From the NCBI GenBank assembly GCA_002803225.1, contig NXFV01001752.1, positions 1-34,967 on the forward strand: DNA of 34,967 nucleotides. Reading direction: 5' to 3'. Both the position numbers and the translations under genes were made by a program. The notes under the pieces are model-generated. The model was given only the letters and a program-made list of their open reading frames with translations, made no database searches and was not told the origin of the DNA. Source of the stretch: Gamarada debralockiae (taxonomy: Eukaryota; Ascomycota; Leotiomycetes; Helotiales; Hyphodiscaceae). Shown in pieces: positions 1 through 10,356 of the stretch (within the stretch, counting starts at the first letter, position 1; each line of letters begins with the position of its first letter).

Positions 1-263
1 GAGAATCTGCTTCTTAGAAATTAAGGTGGCAGCGGCAGTGGCACGAGCTGTGAGCATGTTCACGTGACAGCGCAGGCGCTTTAGCGTCAAGCATAACATC
101 GGGTGCAACCCGTCACAGGCCATTCAACAGACCGAAAAGCAAGGTTTCGTATAATGATCAAAGAGATTAAAGCTTCTTAAACTACCTTTAAATTAAGGTA
201 TTTCTAAAAGACAAGACAATCAATCTCATTTGTTTAACTAAATACTTTTACTTACTAATATAA

Positions 264-770
264 TTATGTTAATTGAGCTAGTACTTTAGTTTGAAGTTTA
301 CTAGGCCTAACTTCCACAAGAATATTATACTGCCGTAACATGTGATTTCGGAGGTTCGTAGTAACAGTCGTATTATAGACCTTAATAAGGGGCTTGCAAG
401 AAAGACAATAATACTTCTTAGGATCTTCTTTGTCCTTTGAACGCCTTAAACGAGCGTATTTCCATGTATATTGAGCAAAAAGACCTCGTCCTTTGACTTT
501 CTTATTTCCTATTGTTGTCGTACGAGTCTCATCAGATTGAGTAGACCCTTCGATATTTGCATGCGAAAAAGAGAAGGACAAATCTACTTTAGAAGCTATA
601 TTAAAAGGCAATATTCTTAAAAGTCGTCGTATAAGAATAAGGAGAGAATATTTTAAAAGAGCGGTCGAATAAGGTGTATAGTAGGGGAATATTAGTAAGA
701 ATCGAATACGTAATCGAGTCTTATCGATATCGATTACCTTATGTAATACAATGTTAATTGATCCAATCAT
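264..770 (-). mobile_element. Degraded hAT-like transposon relic with BED-type zinc finger
   Basis: This is an open stretch of about 168 codons on the minus strand in AT-rich DNA. Its C-terminal half holds W-x-YARLRR, YYCLSC and TNLRNHMLRQYNI, which matches the layout of a BED zinc finger (aromatic residue, CxxC, then a histidine pair) at the N-terminus of fungal hAT transposases. The position of the expected last histidine reads Q/Y, so zinc ligation is probably lost; a CAC to TAC change would fit RIP. No DDE/RNase H-like core or hAT dimerisation domain follows. The first ~80 residues look like non-coding sequence read through. I call it a relic, not a working gene. Confidence 0.5.
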
Positions 771-2400
771 AATAATTCATTATTAAAAACCACACTGGCT
801 AAGATTCAGGTTCATGAAACCACCTAAATCCCCCTACACGAGCTTTTCGACCTATCCAGATCATCAAACATTAATAGGGATAGCTTCAAAACCATATAAA
901 ATGAGACATCTTGTCTGCGGGTTCGCCATCAGCCTTCCTATAAGAGGAAGTCCACTGAAAAGTAATATTATTCTGATGTACCACGACTTCAATTAAATCA
1001 CTAAAAATAACATGATTAAATAAATTTTAAGTTCTATGAAAAGCTCTTAGCTCCTTCTATTTATATATTAAAATTTATTTAAAAGCATTAAGGATTAACG
1101 AAGATATTAAGTCGTGAAGTTTAAGTTGATGTATTGCTGGGTAGTCTAGCTAGTAACTGACACATAGTATAGTACTTGACCAACTTAAAAAAGCTGCCTC
1201 TACGATATATATTATAACTAGTGTCGAATCAAACTTAAACATTTTTTAGAGTGATATCGATCTGTTTTAAATACGTGCCGATATCACCATATGAGTATTA
1301 TCTGAGCACGACTTACCAGCACTAGTAAGGAAACCTATCATCATGAAAACTATCCCGTAGGTCTTCGTCAGAGTAGTCGAAGTGGATAAAGATATATTAA
1401 GGGGGGAACCGCTAGGCTCGGATATCAATCAACAAGACTACATATCACGACGAATAGAACAAGTCCTAAACCGCACATCGATTGACGTTAGACGATGGTT
1501 CCAGAGATGGTGGCGACTTATCGGTGCAAGGAATCAAGAAGCGGATCGCAGTTACGACCGAGACAGAAGTGAGATTGCATGATTCCACGAAAACGACGAA
1601 GAATGGAAGTAGTACCGAAAGTCTAATTGCTTTTTACGCGCTACATAACGGAATTTGGCGATGATGAGGAGCATGGGTGTTACTTGTATATTACTGCGTT
1701 TGGCGAAGGGTTTGGGGTCAATTTTAACCATCGTTACATCCATCAATCTCTTCGTCTTACGAATGGGAAGGAAGCGCGTTCCAAAAGGAGACGCGAAGCG
1801 GCAACCACGCCAGGTTTTTAACGCGTTTTTTAAGTGACTTCACGTCTCCACCCCAGATGCCTTCCTCCGCACTCCACGTACCAGCCCTAAATTGGCCAAT
1901 CTGAATTCATTTCATCCTCAATCAACGTTGTTTGCCTCTCAACAATTCCTGGAGTTCAGGAGTCCCCGTGAACACCCGAGTGGGGTGGCTGGAGTCCCCG
2001 ACAATCCCCGTGGACTTTACATGGAGGATCGGTTCGACTCCGGGTCACTAGGATGGCAGGTCCTTTTTTCAAACAGCCTCTTCCACTTCCTCCACCTTCG
2101 AATCTCACGGGCCGAATCCAAGTGGAACCTCAATGCTATCGAGATCAACATTTTGGATATTTGTTGAGTGCCCGACTACTCAAAGCGGAATTTTCCGGAC
2201 GATCTAATAACATGTACTCACTGCACAAAAAGCTTGAACACAAATGACAAGCAAACTTCTCCAGATTATGGGGCCAACCCCTCACCGCGCATTCGATGTT
2301 TAGCAGTGGAGCCCCCAAGGTGTCAGAGTCCTACTCCTTATTCACGAGAAGGTCCGTCCGTATCGATGATGCGATATAATCTGGTCATCTGGGTGGGGTA
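771..2400. other. Gene-poor, partly AT-rich DNA upstream of the sugar transporter
   Basis: I see no supportable gene here. 990-1320 is AT-rich and rich in TA steps, as expected of RIP-damaged repeats. 1380-1840 has several overlapping short open frames, none with a recognisable domain. 1860-2400 has more balanced base composition and is probably the 5' region of the transporter gene. Confidence 0.5.
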
Positions 2401-2433
2401 GTTTTCAGGCCAGTGCCATTTTTCATCTATAAA
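1851..2433 (+). promoter_or_regulatory. Putative transporter promoter: CreA-type sites and TATA box
   Basis: Three hexamers fit the CreA/Mig1 consensus SYGGRG: CCCCAG at 1851-1856 (reverse strand CTGGGG), GTGGGG at 1980-1985 and GTGGGG at 2393-2398. TATAAA lies at 2428-2433, about 85 nt before the ATG at 2516, and is followed by a pyrimidine-rich leader. Carbon-catabolite repression of fungal sugar transporters through CreA is well known. That these sites are used is inference, since six-base matches are common by chance. Confidence 0.35.
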
Positions 2434-2515
2434 GCCCAACTCCCGTCTCTCACCCCTGAAGTTTTCTCGTTCTACCATTAAACTTCCTCTCTTTATTCGC
2501 CTTCCTACGGTAATC

Positions 2516-4373
2516 ATGTCTCTTCTTCGTGGACATAAGTTATCTGTGGCTCAGATTGCCTTGATTGTAGCTCCCAGTTTCATCCTGTTCGGTTACAACC
2601 AAGCTGGGGTTGGTGGATTGCTGTCGCTCCCCGACTGGACCAAGACTTTCCCAGAAATCGATACCACAAATACAAAAGGCGAGGTCAAGAGCCACAATGC
2701 AACAATCCAAGGTGTTGTTGTCGCGACCTTCGTTCTTGGAGCTCTCACAGGCGCGCTTTCTTGTATGCACATTGGAAACATTCTCGGACGCCGTAGAAAC
2801 ATTTTCTTGGGAGCAATCTTGACACTGATCGGCGAGGTTCTGTGTTCTTCATCTTTTGGACTTGCTCAGTTTATTGTCGGTCGCACCATCATTGGACTTG
2901 GAATTGGTATTCTCAGCGCCACTGTGCCGGTTTGGCAGGCAGAGTGTAGTTCCGCCACGAATCGTGGAAAGCATGTCGTGCTGGATGGATTATTTATGAC
3001 GTAAGTTTTTAGCAAATCTTTCGTGACTCTTGGGTTATCGCTCACACTTAATAGTCTAGGATACACCCTTGAATCATGGATCAACCTCGGAGGATCGCAA
3101 ATCACTGGCGTGAATGCCTCAGCGTCGTGGAGAATGCCATTGGCGATTCCGATCGCATTTTCTATCATATTGATGGGGTGTATCTTCATAATGCCGGAGT
3201 CGCCTCGCTGTAAGTCACCCTCGAATTATTAAAAAATATATATAAAAAATTTTTTTTTTTTTTGGAAAGATGTAAGGGGATCTAACGTCAAAGAAAGGGC
3301 TTATTCAAGTGGGTCGTGTTGAAGAAGCCAAGAGTATTCTCTCCAAATTGAAGGATCTTCCACTCGACGATGCCATTATTAGCGCTGAGATCGACGGCAT
3401 CCAATACTCCTTGGAAGAGACGACAGTTAAAAAAGCGAACATGAGAGACATGTTTACCATGGGACCCGAAAAGCTCTTCTACCGTTTTTGTCTCTGCATT
3501 TTACTCCAGTTCTATCAACAAATGTCCGGCAGCAACCTTATCTCCGTCTACGCACCTGTTATCTTCCAGCAGAATCTCAAACTTGACAGCCAGACATCCA
3601 GAATTCTATCTGGAGGTACTCTGACATGGAAGTTTCTTTCCTCATTTGTGGCATTCTTCACAATTGATCGCTTCGGACGACGCGCTCTGTTCATGTTTAG
3701 TGGGGTCGGGTACGTTTTCCCTTCATTCACTCCTACAAATGCTAACATCAGCTAGGATGGGAAGCTGTATGTTGGCATTGGCGGTTGCAACTTCATATCC
3801 CTCCTCCAACAAGTCAGCTTCGATTGCGAGCGTCTTCTTCATCTTCTTAGTCAGCATTTCTTAGAGAAACTCCGAAGAGCAGCTATTAACTCGTATTTGC
3901 AGTACAATTTCTTCGTACCAATTGGCTTCCTCGGTGCCAACTTCCTGTACTGTGCCGAGGTAGCACCAGTAAAGTTGCGCGTAAGCATGGCTGCGATTTC
4001 TACAGCAAATCACTGGCTTTGGTAACCTTCCAAGCTTCTAAGCCCGGGATTATTCTCTCTAACATCGTCCAGGAACTTCGTCGTGGTCATGGCCACCCCA
4101 GTCGCTATTGCAAATATCGGAAACTACTACTTCATCCTCTTCTGCGTCATCAGTTACTGCATCCCTCTCTCGGTCTATCTATTCTACCCGGAGACCATGG
4201 GCCAGAGCCTTGAACAGATCGATGCCGTATTCAAAGACAACAGCAATCCGTTAGCGATTGTCAAGGCATCCAAATTGCTTGCCCAGGGGGATATGCAGAA
4301 GATTTTTCAGAATAAGCAGACTGAGAAACAAATCGAGAACGTGGGGGCTGATGAAGAGAAGGAATCCGTGTGA
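2516..4373 (+). CDS. MFS sugar (hexose-type) transporter, six exons
   Basis: This is a major facilitator of the sugar porter family, a 12-helix plasma-membrane sugar/H+ transporter. Exons are 2516-3000, 3055-3209, 3298-3709, 3756-3849, 3903-4021 and 4073-4373, giving 521 residues, the usual length. All junctions restore known motifs: GNILGRRR after helix 2, FIVGRTIIGLGIG, VPVWQAE, PESPRWL across intron 2, QQMSGSNL, DRFGRR, CAEVAP, NHWLWNF across intron 5, and YPETMGQSLEQID near the C-terminus (PETKG in most relatives). Introns are 46-88 nt with GTAAGT/GTACGT-type donors, except intron 4 (GTCAGC). Branch sequences such as GCTAAC are visible. No stop or frameshift was found, so it appears functional. 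The substrate cannot be told from sequence alone; the family includes glucose, xylose, lactose and quinate carriers. Confidence 0.93.
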
Positions 4374-4666
4374 AGAAGGCTAATAAACCCCATTGTTACA
4401 TGCCTAAAAGAGCGGGCTGGGTATCGAGCCGAAAGGAAATTCATTGAGGACAACTCCGGGGGGTGTGGGGGTTCAGAAAGGATCAAAGAGCAGCTATGCT
4501 ACCACACCGACCCCATTTCAGAGAACATTTGGTGGCACAGGAGAGGGAACAAGCGGAGGTAGCCAAAATTATCGAATGTTAATACTATTGGGGGCAAGCG
4601 TAGCAATTCCCAGGATCAATGAGAAAACACTTCTTCGTCAAATATTCCATATCCAGCCTCACGCCC

Positions 4667-5080
4667 TCAAAAACTCCTGAGCATTATTCCATTTCGGATT
4701 CTCCCCAAAGCCCGATTCAATAACAACCCATCCAGATACGCCCTAGCCTTCACAATCTTCCCTTCTCTCCATCTTGTCGACCACGAATACTTCTGATCAT
4801 ACACTATCCCATTCTTACACTTCGTCCCTTCCACAGCTTCCATCTCCACAGCCACCCATTCCTCGGTCTCTCCTCCAATAATACTCGTAACGCGTAGTTT
4901 CAGAGGTCCGTCAATAGCAGCATTGATGGTGGATAATGAGGAAGAGAGAAAAGAAGTGTTGGAGGGGTAATGTCCAGAGAGAGCGTTCGGCCCTTTACTA
5001 TGGCTGCTCATATGGAGTTTTTTCCAAAAAACGATTTTGCCAATATCAACTGCTACCGGGAGCATAGATTTTACTATCAC
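4667..5080 (-). CDS. Small NTF2-like / SnoaL-like (polyketide cyclase fold) protein
   Basis: The single open frame encodes 137 residues. The pattern LSGHYPSNTSFLSSSLS, a central EEWVAVEMEA strand, then KNGIVYDQKYSWSTRW and GKIVKARAYLDGLLLNRALG, is that of the fungal NTF2-like/SnoaL-like family, in which YDN-x-Y and VRAYLDS-like strands recur. The N-terminus is about 20 residues shorter than usual, and the upstream DNA turns AT-rich directly after the first ATG, so the 5' end may have been cut by a repeat insertion. The gene is convergent with the sugar transporter, whose stop lies 293 bases away. Members can be cyclases, isomerases or have no known activity, so no reaction is assigned. Confidence 0.6.
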   Translation of the reverse strand: MIVKSMLPVAVDIGKIVFWKKLHMSSHSKGPNALSGHYPSNTSFLSSSLSTINAAIDGPLKLRVTSIIGGETEEWVAVEMEAVEGTKCKNGIVYDQKYSWSTRWREGKIVKARAYLDGLLLNRALGRIRNGIMLRSF

Positions 5081-7246
5081 CCTTTACGTGATTTACCTAC
5101 TTTATATAATTGAGAAATATAAATACTAACTATTACTGGATTTATAGGATATTATTTATAATTTTTTTTTTAAAGTTTACTAAGTCATTATAAGTAGTAT
5201 TACGCCTACTATAAGGCCTAGGTGTGACGGTTCTAGCAAATATCACTTAATTATGGGTACAGCAAGATCAGTCTGTCAGCTCTCAAGGCTATCTCTTTCG
5301 GAGACCAGATATGGAATCGCGCTGCCGAGTACTCCGTGGCGCCATCAGAAAGGTCCGAAAAGCTCTCGCAATTAAAGCGAAAAGTCAAAGAAAGAGAAAA
5401 GGAATAGACTTGACGGTTGACGCATAAAGGGCCGAGCGCACTAACGCGCTCTTCAGATATATCAGGTCGTGTATGAAGGCGTGGCCAAAAGTCTTAAGAA
5501 TTTAGTACATTCAGGCGCTGTAATTATCAAGCGAGCCATATAAAGTCCTATAGTTTTAAGCCAGAGTACCTATAAGCTCCCTATAGCTGGTTGGACGGAC
5601 GATGAGACACCGTGGCCTAAGCGCTCCTTGTCTAATCACTTCAGGGAGCTAACACTAATTTTACAGGGACCCCAGCCTAGATTACAGGCTGTTACAGGGC
5701 TCACTTGACAATTACAGGACCTGAATACACTAAATTCTTAAGACTTTACCATGGTCTTCATACTCCTAGTATCTTTCTCTTCTCTCCTTAGCTTAGTATC
5801 TTCGTTAATTTAGCATTTACTGCGTAAGGTCTTTTTGGTGTGAGACTCTAATATGTAGCGTTGTCACAATTGGAAGACTTCATACCGATTAGTGATACTT
5901 CTAGGCCTAAAAACACAGAGCCTTCCGAGAACAAAGAGCTCTTTGGCCTAGACGAGATTCAGCATTAGGAAGAGGTGTGACGGCGGGATCGATGCAAAGG
6001 TCTGAAGCGCGGAGTTCAAAGATCACGGTTTATTGAGAATACTAAGCTAAAGAAAGAAGGAAAGGAAAGGAAGAGGGTAAGCCTCGACTTTTATGATACT
6101 GGGGTCGACCCCTGCACGGCCGTCCACTGGTTCCAGCCGCAAATACATCATGTGATGGTGCCAGCCATCACAAGAGGCTATTTTATAGCAAGATTTAGCG
6201 TCTTCTGATAACGACTTCCCCTTCATCAAGGAGCTCCTTTCACAGCGACTAGAACTGTATGCGCTACCTCCTTTAGTACCTACTTCGAGTCGACCTACGC
6301 GTAAGCAAAACCGACAGTTAAACAAGCCTTACAAAATCGACGTACTATCAATAATGAAAAGAAGAAGAAGACTAAGCTTACAGAGAAGTCAAAGACAGTA
6401 GAGACAACGCAATTAGACGACTTTGAACTCCCATTTCGGAGCTCTCAATAGGTATGCAAAACGTCTCGATTAAGAACAGTTACTACGTACTTCCCTTTAG
6501 ACCAGTCGGATTTCCTACTCTCTTTCCCTCCTCTCTTTCCCTTGATTCATCATACGATTAGACCTAAAATGGAGTACTAGTGACAGCAAGATGATCCACA
6601 AGCGATTCAACACGTTCATGATAGCGGGGGAGGTTCTATATAGTCGATTTCATAGTCAAATATATCTTTATTTAGTCCCACACACCTAACTACGTCTCTA
6701 CACACGACCTCGTCCAAGGTTACAGTGATATCATCAAGGGAACTTGTCTTTTGCGGTGGTTCTACGCCTTATCAGGAGCCCCACTGATGATGGGCAGAAT
6801 CCCTAAAGAGCTTAGAAATGCACTGCGAAAGTGTACGGTCCCGAGAGAGTCGGGGATGAATCGATTGATAACAGGGCGGGGTGGTGAGGATATGAAAAGC
6901 AAAACAGACGTTCGAATGCGGTTAGCGCGAATTCGAGAAGCAAGCTCTTAGGTACGTTTGTGTCGCGTGGCAGACACGGGATCATGTGACATCCCGGCTA
7001 GAAGTTGTGATTCTTCGAACTAAAACCGGCATTGTTCTTTCTAAGGGAGGCTCTTCTTTATGCAGAGCCTCGGCTCAGTCTAGGTAGAATTGCATGTAGG
7101 CCTCAGGCATCAAGGCAAAAAGTGGGTCTGAAATGACAAGTGTCACGCTTTGCCGGGCTCGAATGCTAATTTTTCTTCTTAGTCCTTGTTAAAAATTAAC
7201 TAAAATTGATTCCCTATATAAATCATTCTATTGTATTGCCCCTCGA
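5081..7246. repeat. Decayed repeat block
   Basis: 5081-5220 is strongly AT-rich with many TA steps. The rest is mixed composition, dense in stops in all frames, and without a recognisable domain. TGTGACGG occurs at about 5223 and again at about 5977 after AGG, which could be the starts of old long terminal repeats, but I could not pair any ends. The inverted-repeat element 5488-5747 sits inside. Short open frames at 6047-6325 and 6751-6951 show no family features. Confidence 0.5.
5488..5747. mobile_element. 260-bp non-coding inverted-repeat element (MITE-like), copy 1
   Basis: The left end 5488-5534 and right end 5701-5747 are inverted copies, 47 bases each with 41 matching. Both begin AAAGTCTTAAGAATTTAGT. 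The element is 260 bp and has no coding capacity. The interior aligns along its whole length with the reverse complement of 31703-31963, another 261-bp element that also has AAAGT..ACTTT ends. That makes this one copy of a dispersed family of miniature inverted-repeat elements. The mismatches between the arms are mostly transitions, consistent with RIP. I could not define a target-site duplication with confidence. Confidence 0.8.
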
Positions 7247-8272
7247 CTAAGAGCTATACAGCTCGAATGGGCGCGACGCAGCTTGTAGTTCTTGAACAGG
7301 AATGCCACCCAGCTCAGTCGAAGTCATTTGCGGGCCATTGAGTGGAGCCGCTGCTGCCGCTGCTATTGTAGCCTCCGCATCGCGTCTTTTCCGAATTATA
7401 TACAGTATAATTGCACCTACAATTAAAAGAAAAACAACTACGGGTAAAATCACAGCTGGAATATCCCGTTTGGGGAAGGTTCTAGTAATGTTAGATGAAG
7501 GGATCTCGAGGACAATGATGGATGAAAAGGGTGCTTACGAGGAATGGTGTGGTAGAGTCGTGGTTGCAGCATCAGATGGGTTTAGGCCAAGACTCGATGA
7601 TGTGGAAGACTGCTGCGTTGTTGGAGCCGTAGAGGTAGTACTAGGGGAGGCGAGACTAAGACTCGAGGATGTGGGTATCTGCTGCGTTTCTGAAGACACC
7701 GAGCTACTTTGGGATGACCCTCCGGGAGTTGTGGAAGCAGCCACAGCGCCTGTGCCGTCCCAGGTGACGTATAGTGTGTTAGCAAAAGTCTAGACACATT
7801 ACTATGCGATACAGTAAGTTTTCGAGATCTCTTAGTATACTCACTACCGTGACAGTCGCTGGTCCACCGGATTTGAACGCATTTGTTGCCGAGAGGCCAC
7901 ATTTACCACTCCATCCATAGGCACTAACGAAGCCCGGACCAGGTCAGTCCGCAAATCTCAAATTGAGACGGGGTGTGAGATTCGAGTCACTTACGTGGGG
8001 CAGCACCAGAACTCTGCAAAATCATATGTTCCGTGGCCAGTTGCGACATAAGAACTAGTTGGTCCATAGCCTTCAGGACAACCCGTAAGTGTAGCTACGA
8101 GAAGCCCACTCATATCAGAGAAAGGACCGCAGCAAGCCGACAGGCTCGAAGGGACGGTGGTGACATCTATCGCTGGGCAACCGACTGTCACATACACCAA
8201 GCCTTCCAATTGGGAGTTTGTAGCCCATGCTGAGGTAAAGCAATACGGCGGTGGACTGAAAGATGTGGTCAT
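7247..8272 (-). CDS. Single-pass Ser/Thr-rich membrane protein with Cys-rich ectodomain
   Basis: Exons (minus strand) are 8272-7995, 7923-7845, 7789-7539 and 7481-7247, giving 280 residues. Order: an N-terminal Cys-rich part (~1-120) with GCPAIDVTT, SACCGPFS, GCPEGYGP, FWCCP and GWSGKCGL; a Ser/Thr-rich stalk (~140-200); one membrane segment, VILPVVVFLLIVGAIILYII; an RKRR stop-transfer; and a ~50-residue cytoplasmic tail with a run of alanines. There is no clear N-terminal signal peptide, as in several fungal proteins that begin MTT-x-F-x-PP and may use the membrane segment for insertion. Introns of 71, 55 and 56 nt restore the frame, and intron 3 has TCTAAC before CTAG. It looks like a surface sensor or adhesin. 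No function is assigned. Confidence 0.72.
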
Positions 8273-8775
8273 GTTTGTTTATCCAAGGTTGAGCAGCAAT
8301 CACGAACCTTATAACAGGAGGTTGACATGAAGTTTTATTTATAGGTTCATGCTAACTACAATAAGTATTCAATATATTTTTAGTGCCTCAGGTATTAAAA
8401 CAGCGGCTTGATTCGAGGGCCTTTATCGCTTGTTCTGCACCTCCCTCTTGGAATCTTCTTCCAGACAATCTAGCATATTCCTTCATTGGTTTCATCTCTT
8501 CTGACAATGAAGTTCCTCCTTTATACCACTCCAAAGGCCTGTTGTATACGAGCACTGAAAAGGAAGCTCAGATCAGTACTGCAGTTAGAAGTGCTAACGC
8601 AAAAGTCGACCTCTCTCGAAGGGACTCACAGACCTATGAGAACGAACCTACATCACAGCCGCTGCAGAACAGCTCACATATGAGGTTCCCAGCATCACAA
8701 TTAACAATCCTGATCAGAACAGAAATATCAAGTACGATCAAGACCAATCCTCTTCCGCAACAGAGACAGACCGAA

Positions 8776-8965
8776 ATGTCTTCTTCCCACCACTCTTCCC
8801 ATCACAGCTCCACTTCCTCAAAGGGTAAAGGACATTCCTCAAAGTTCAAATCCAAGAAGGACGACTAGTCTGAGATCACAGATCCTGTGGAGAGAAGACG
8901 CGTGCAGAATCGAATTGCACAGAGAAAGTTCCGTACAGTATTGTCGCTGAAACAAAATCTATGAA
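8776..8965 (+). pseudogene. Relic of a bZIP transcription factor: N-terminus and basic region only
   Basis: From the ATG at 8776 the frame reads a His/Ser-rich start (MSSSHHSSHHSS), a KGKGHSSKFKSKKDD stretch, a TAG stop at 8866-8868, and then in the same frame SEITDPVERRRVQNRIAQRK. The last part is a bZIP basic region: the N-x-x-AQR-x-F-R core that contacts DNA is present. Fungal relatives usually have Trp where the stop falls, so TGG to TAG is the likely lesion. After FR the frame ends within a few codons and no leucine zipper follows; the DNA then runs straight into the 3' end of the next gene. The relic is therefore both interrupted and truncated. Upstream in-frame sequence 8383-8775 looks like an old leader. 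Confidence 0.75.
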
Positions 8966-9009
8966 AAGATTCTACTCGCATTGAATTAATTATTGCAGTA
9001 CGAACGATT

Positions 9010-9880
9010 CTAATACATCGCTAATACACTTATTAACCCCAGAATTCCCCATCCCAACTTGTCCGTGGCTGTCCTCGCTCCCACGCCTGCGGAAGATGTT
9101 GCAGTTGGTCCACTACCCGCATGTGTTGCGCTGCTAGGGCTGAGCGTAGTCGATGGGAGAAATGTGTTGCTTCCAGAACTGCCGGCGGAGCTGCTCGTGG
9201 AACCGCTGGTGGAACTGCTGCTTGTTGGAGCGATTATGAAAGTCCCACTGTCCACATACCAGGGCGAATTCTTGGATGGCAATACCGAGTCATCCGACTG
9301 CTGAATGAAAATGGCCATATAATAAGTAAAATTCCCATAAAGAGCCACATACTCAAGGTTCGAAACTACGTTCCACACTGTTTTCCTCCCATATCCGTCA
9401 GCAATGAAAGTCAACAAACACAGGTCGCATCGCCGCCCCCTCATCTCCATGGGATAGAAAAAGACGAGACAAACCATGACTTCCATTATTCGGCACGCTA
9501 CCAGCTATCTTCGAACACTGTGAATTAACAAGCCAGCCATCACAGGTAACCGGCGCCGTAGGATCTGTGAAGTTCGAGCCCGTTTCAAAGCTGCTCGCCC
9601 AGTTCCATTTGTCGGCATCCCAGAGTTCAATTGAAATACTACCTGGAATGGCTGGTGGCGTCCATTGAATTGTATAAGGCGAGCCGTATGCGACTGTCTC
9701 GCCCTCGGTAGGATGAAGGACGCTGCTACTACCCGTGACTTGGGAACCGGAAGCAGAAGAAGACGGGGTGGACGTTGATATCGTGGGAGATAATGTCGAT
9801 GCGGATTGTGTTGCTGCTGCTATAGAGATGGTGCCTAAGAGAGGAATCAGGGTGAGAGCTGTTTGGATAATATGAGCCAT
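9010..9880 (-). CDS. GPI-anchored, Ser/Thr-rich cell-wall protein with Kre9/Knh1-like domain
   Basis: Exons 9880-9475 and 9377-9010 give 257 residues. The start at 9880 has a strong context (CACCATGGC); an in-frame ATG 15 bases upstream is less likely. Order: signal peptide (MAHIIQTALTLIPLLGTIS); a short Ser/Thr stretch; a Kre9/Knh1-like N-terminal domain (HPTEGETVAYGSPYTIQW, then SISIELWD, CDGWLVNSQC, WNVVSNLEY, SPWYVDSGTF); a long Ser/Thr-rich stalk; and a C-terminal hydrophobic tail (LGWGILGLISVLAMY) fitting a GPI signal. The intron 9378-9474 has GTTTGT, a CTGAC branch and AACAG, and joins SH to VWNVV where relatives have a Tyr/Thr-Trp motif. The likely role is cell-wall glucan or surface structure; the exact role is unknown. 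Confidence 0.78.
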
Positions 9881-10274
9881 GGTGAGTAGCCTCATCCCAT
9901 TTGAAAGGAGTAGTATTGTGGTTATGATTTTGCAAACTTCGTAATGAGGCCCCAGTTCATTTCATCTCAAAATGCGCGGCTCGGTGGAAATGATCCTTCA
10001 ATGTCGATCGGCGCAATTCCCCCTCGGGTCTTACATACCTTACTTGGATGGCTTTGTACTGTGCTGCTAGACTCGAGGTACTTTCAACCAATCGTGCGAC
10101 ACACGGGAACGCCATTTTCTTAGTGGAACGCCACTTTTGTATCCCTTAATTAGGTACGGATGATCAGTTCAAAAGTCCTGACCCTTGCCGGAAAGAGACC
10201 CTGGTCGTCGTGGCGTCGCGGTGTTGTCGCCTAGCAACCGACTACAGGCAGCAGACCCTGAAGGAAGCGAGTTT
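9881..10274. other. Intergenic, no gene seen
   Basis: This is balanced-composition sequence upstream of the GPI-protein gene, presumably its promoter. No clear TATA box or conserved motif could be supported. Confidence 0.4.
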
Positions 10275-10356
10275 TACTCTCCCCCCCCACCGGAATGAAG
10301 GTTAAATTTTTGGCTGTGCCACCCGCCAAAAATTTAACATTCATTTAGGGGGAGTA
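10275..10356. mobile_element. 78-bp hairpin element flanked by TA (Tc1/mariner-type miniature element)
   Basis: Element 10277-10354 begins CTCTCCCCCC and ends GGGGGAG, with TA on both sides (10275-10276 and 10355-10356), the target duplication of Tc1/mariner/pogo elements. Its middle is a perfect 14-base inverted repeat, GTTAAATTTTTGGC..GCCAAAAATTTAAC, around a ~10-base loop, and the flanking GGAATGAA/ATTCAT also pair. Almost the whole element folds on itself. It has no coding capacity. Confidence 0.65.

Noticed and set aside
1968..2056. tRNA-like A box (CCGAGTGG) and B box (GGTTCGACTCC) with GTGA..TCAC ends, spaced as in a tRNA-Ser/Leu
   Set aside because: No acceptable anticodon stem, the acceptor pairing is out of register, and position 33 is not T. 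Box matches of this length occur by chance in 35 kb.
4444..4680. 78-codon open frame after the sugar transporter
   Set aside because: It lies in the intergenic gap, ends at the convergent gene's 3' end, and has low-complexity Gly/Thr composition.
5223..5990. TGTGACGG at ~5223 and ~5977 as starts of a pair of long terminal repeats
   Set aside because: The sequences after the shared 8-10 bases do not match, so they are not two copies of one repeat.
6047..6325. 92-codon open frame on the minus strand in repeat DNA
   Set aside because: Odd composition and no family features.
7302..7793. 163-codon open frame on the plus strand
   Set aside because: It is antisense to the Ser/Thr-rich exons of the membrane protein; low-complexity coding often leaves such open mirrors.
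9304..9355. A 52-nt intron-like sequence (GTATGT..ATTCAG, minus strand) inside exon 2 of the GPI-type gene
   Set aside because: Removing it shifts the frame and destroys the SPWYVDSGTF segment and the GPI tail; the unspliced frame is continuous.
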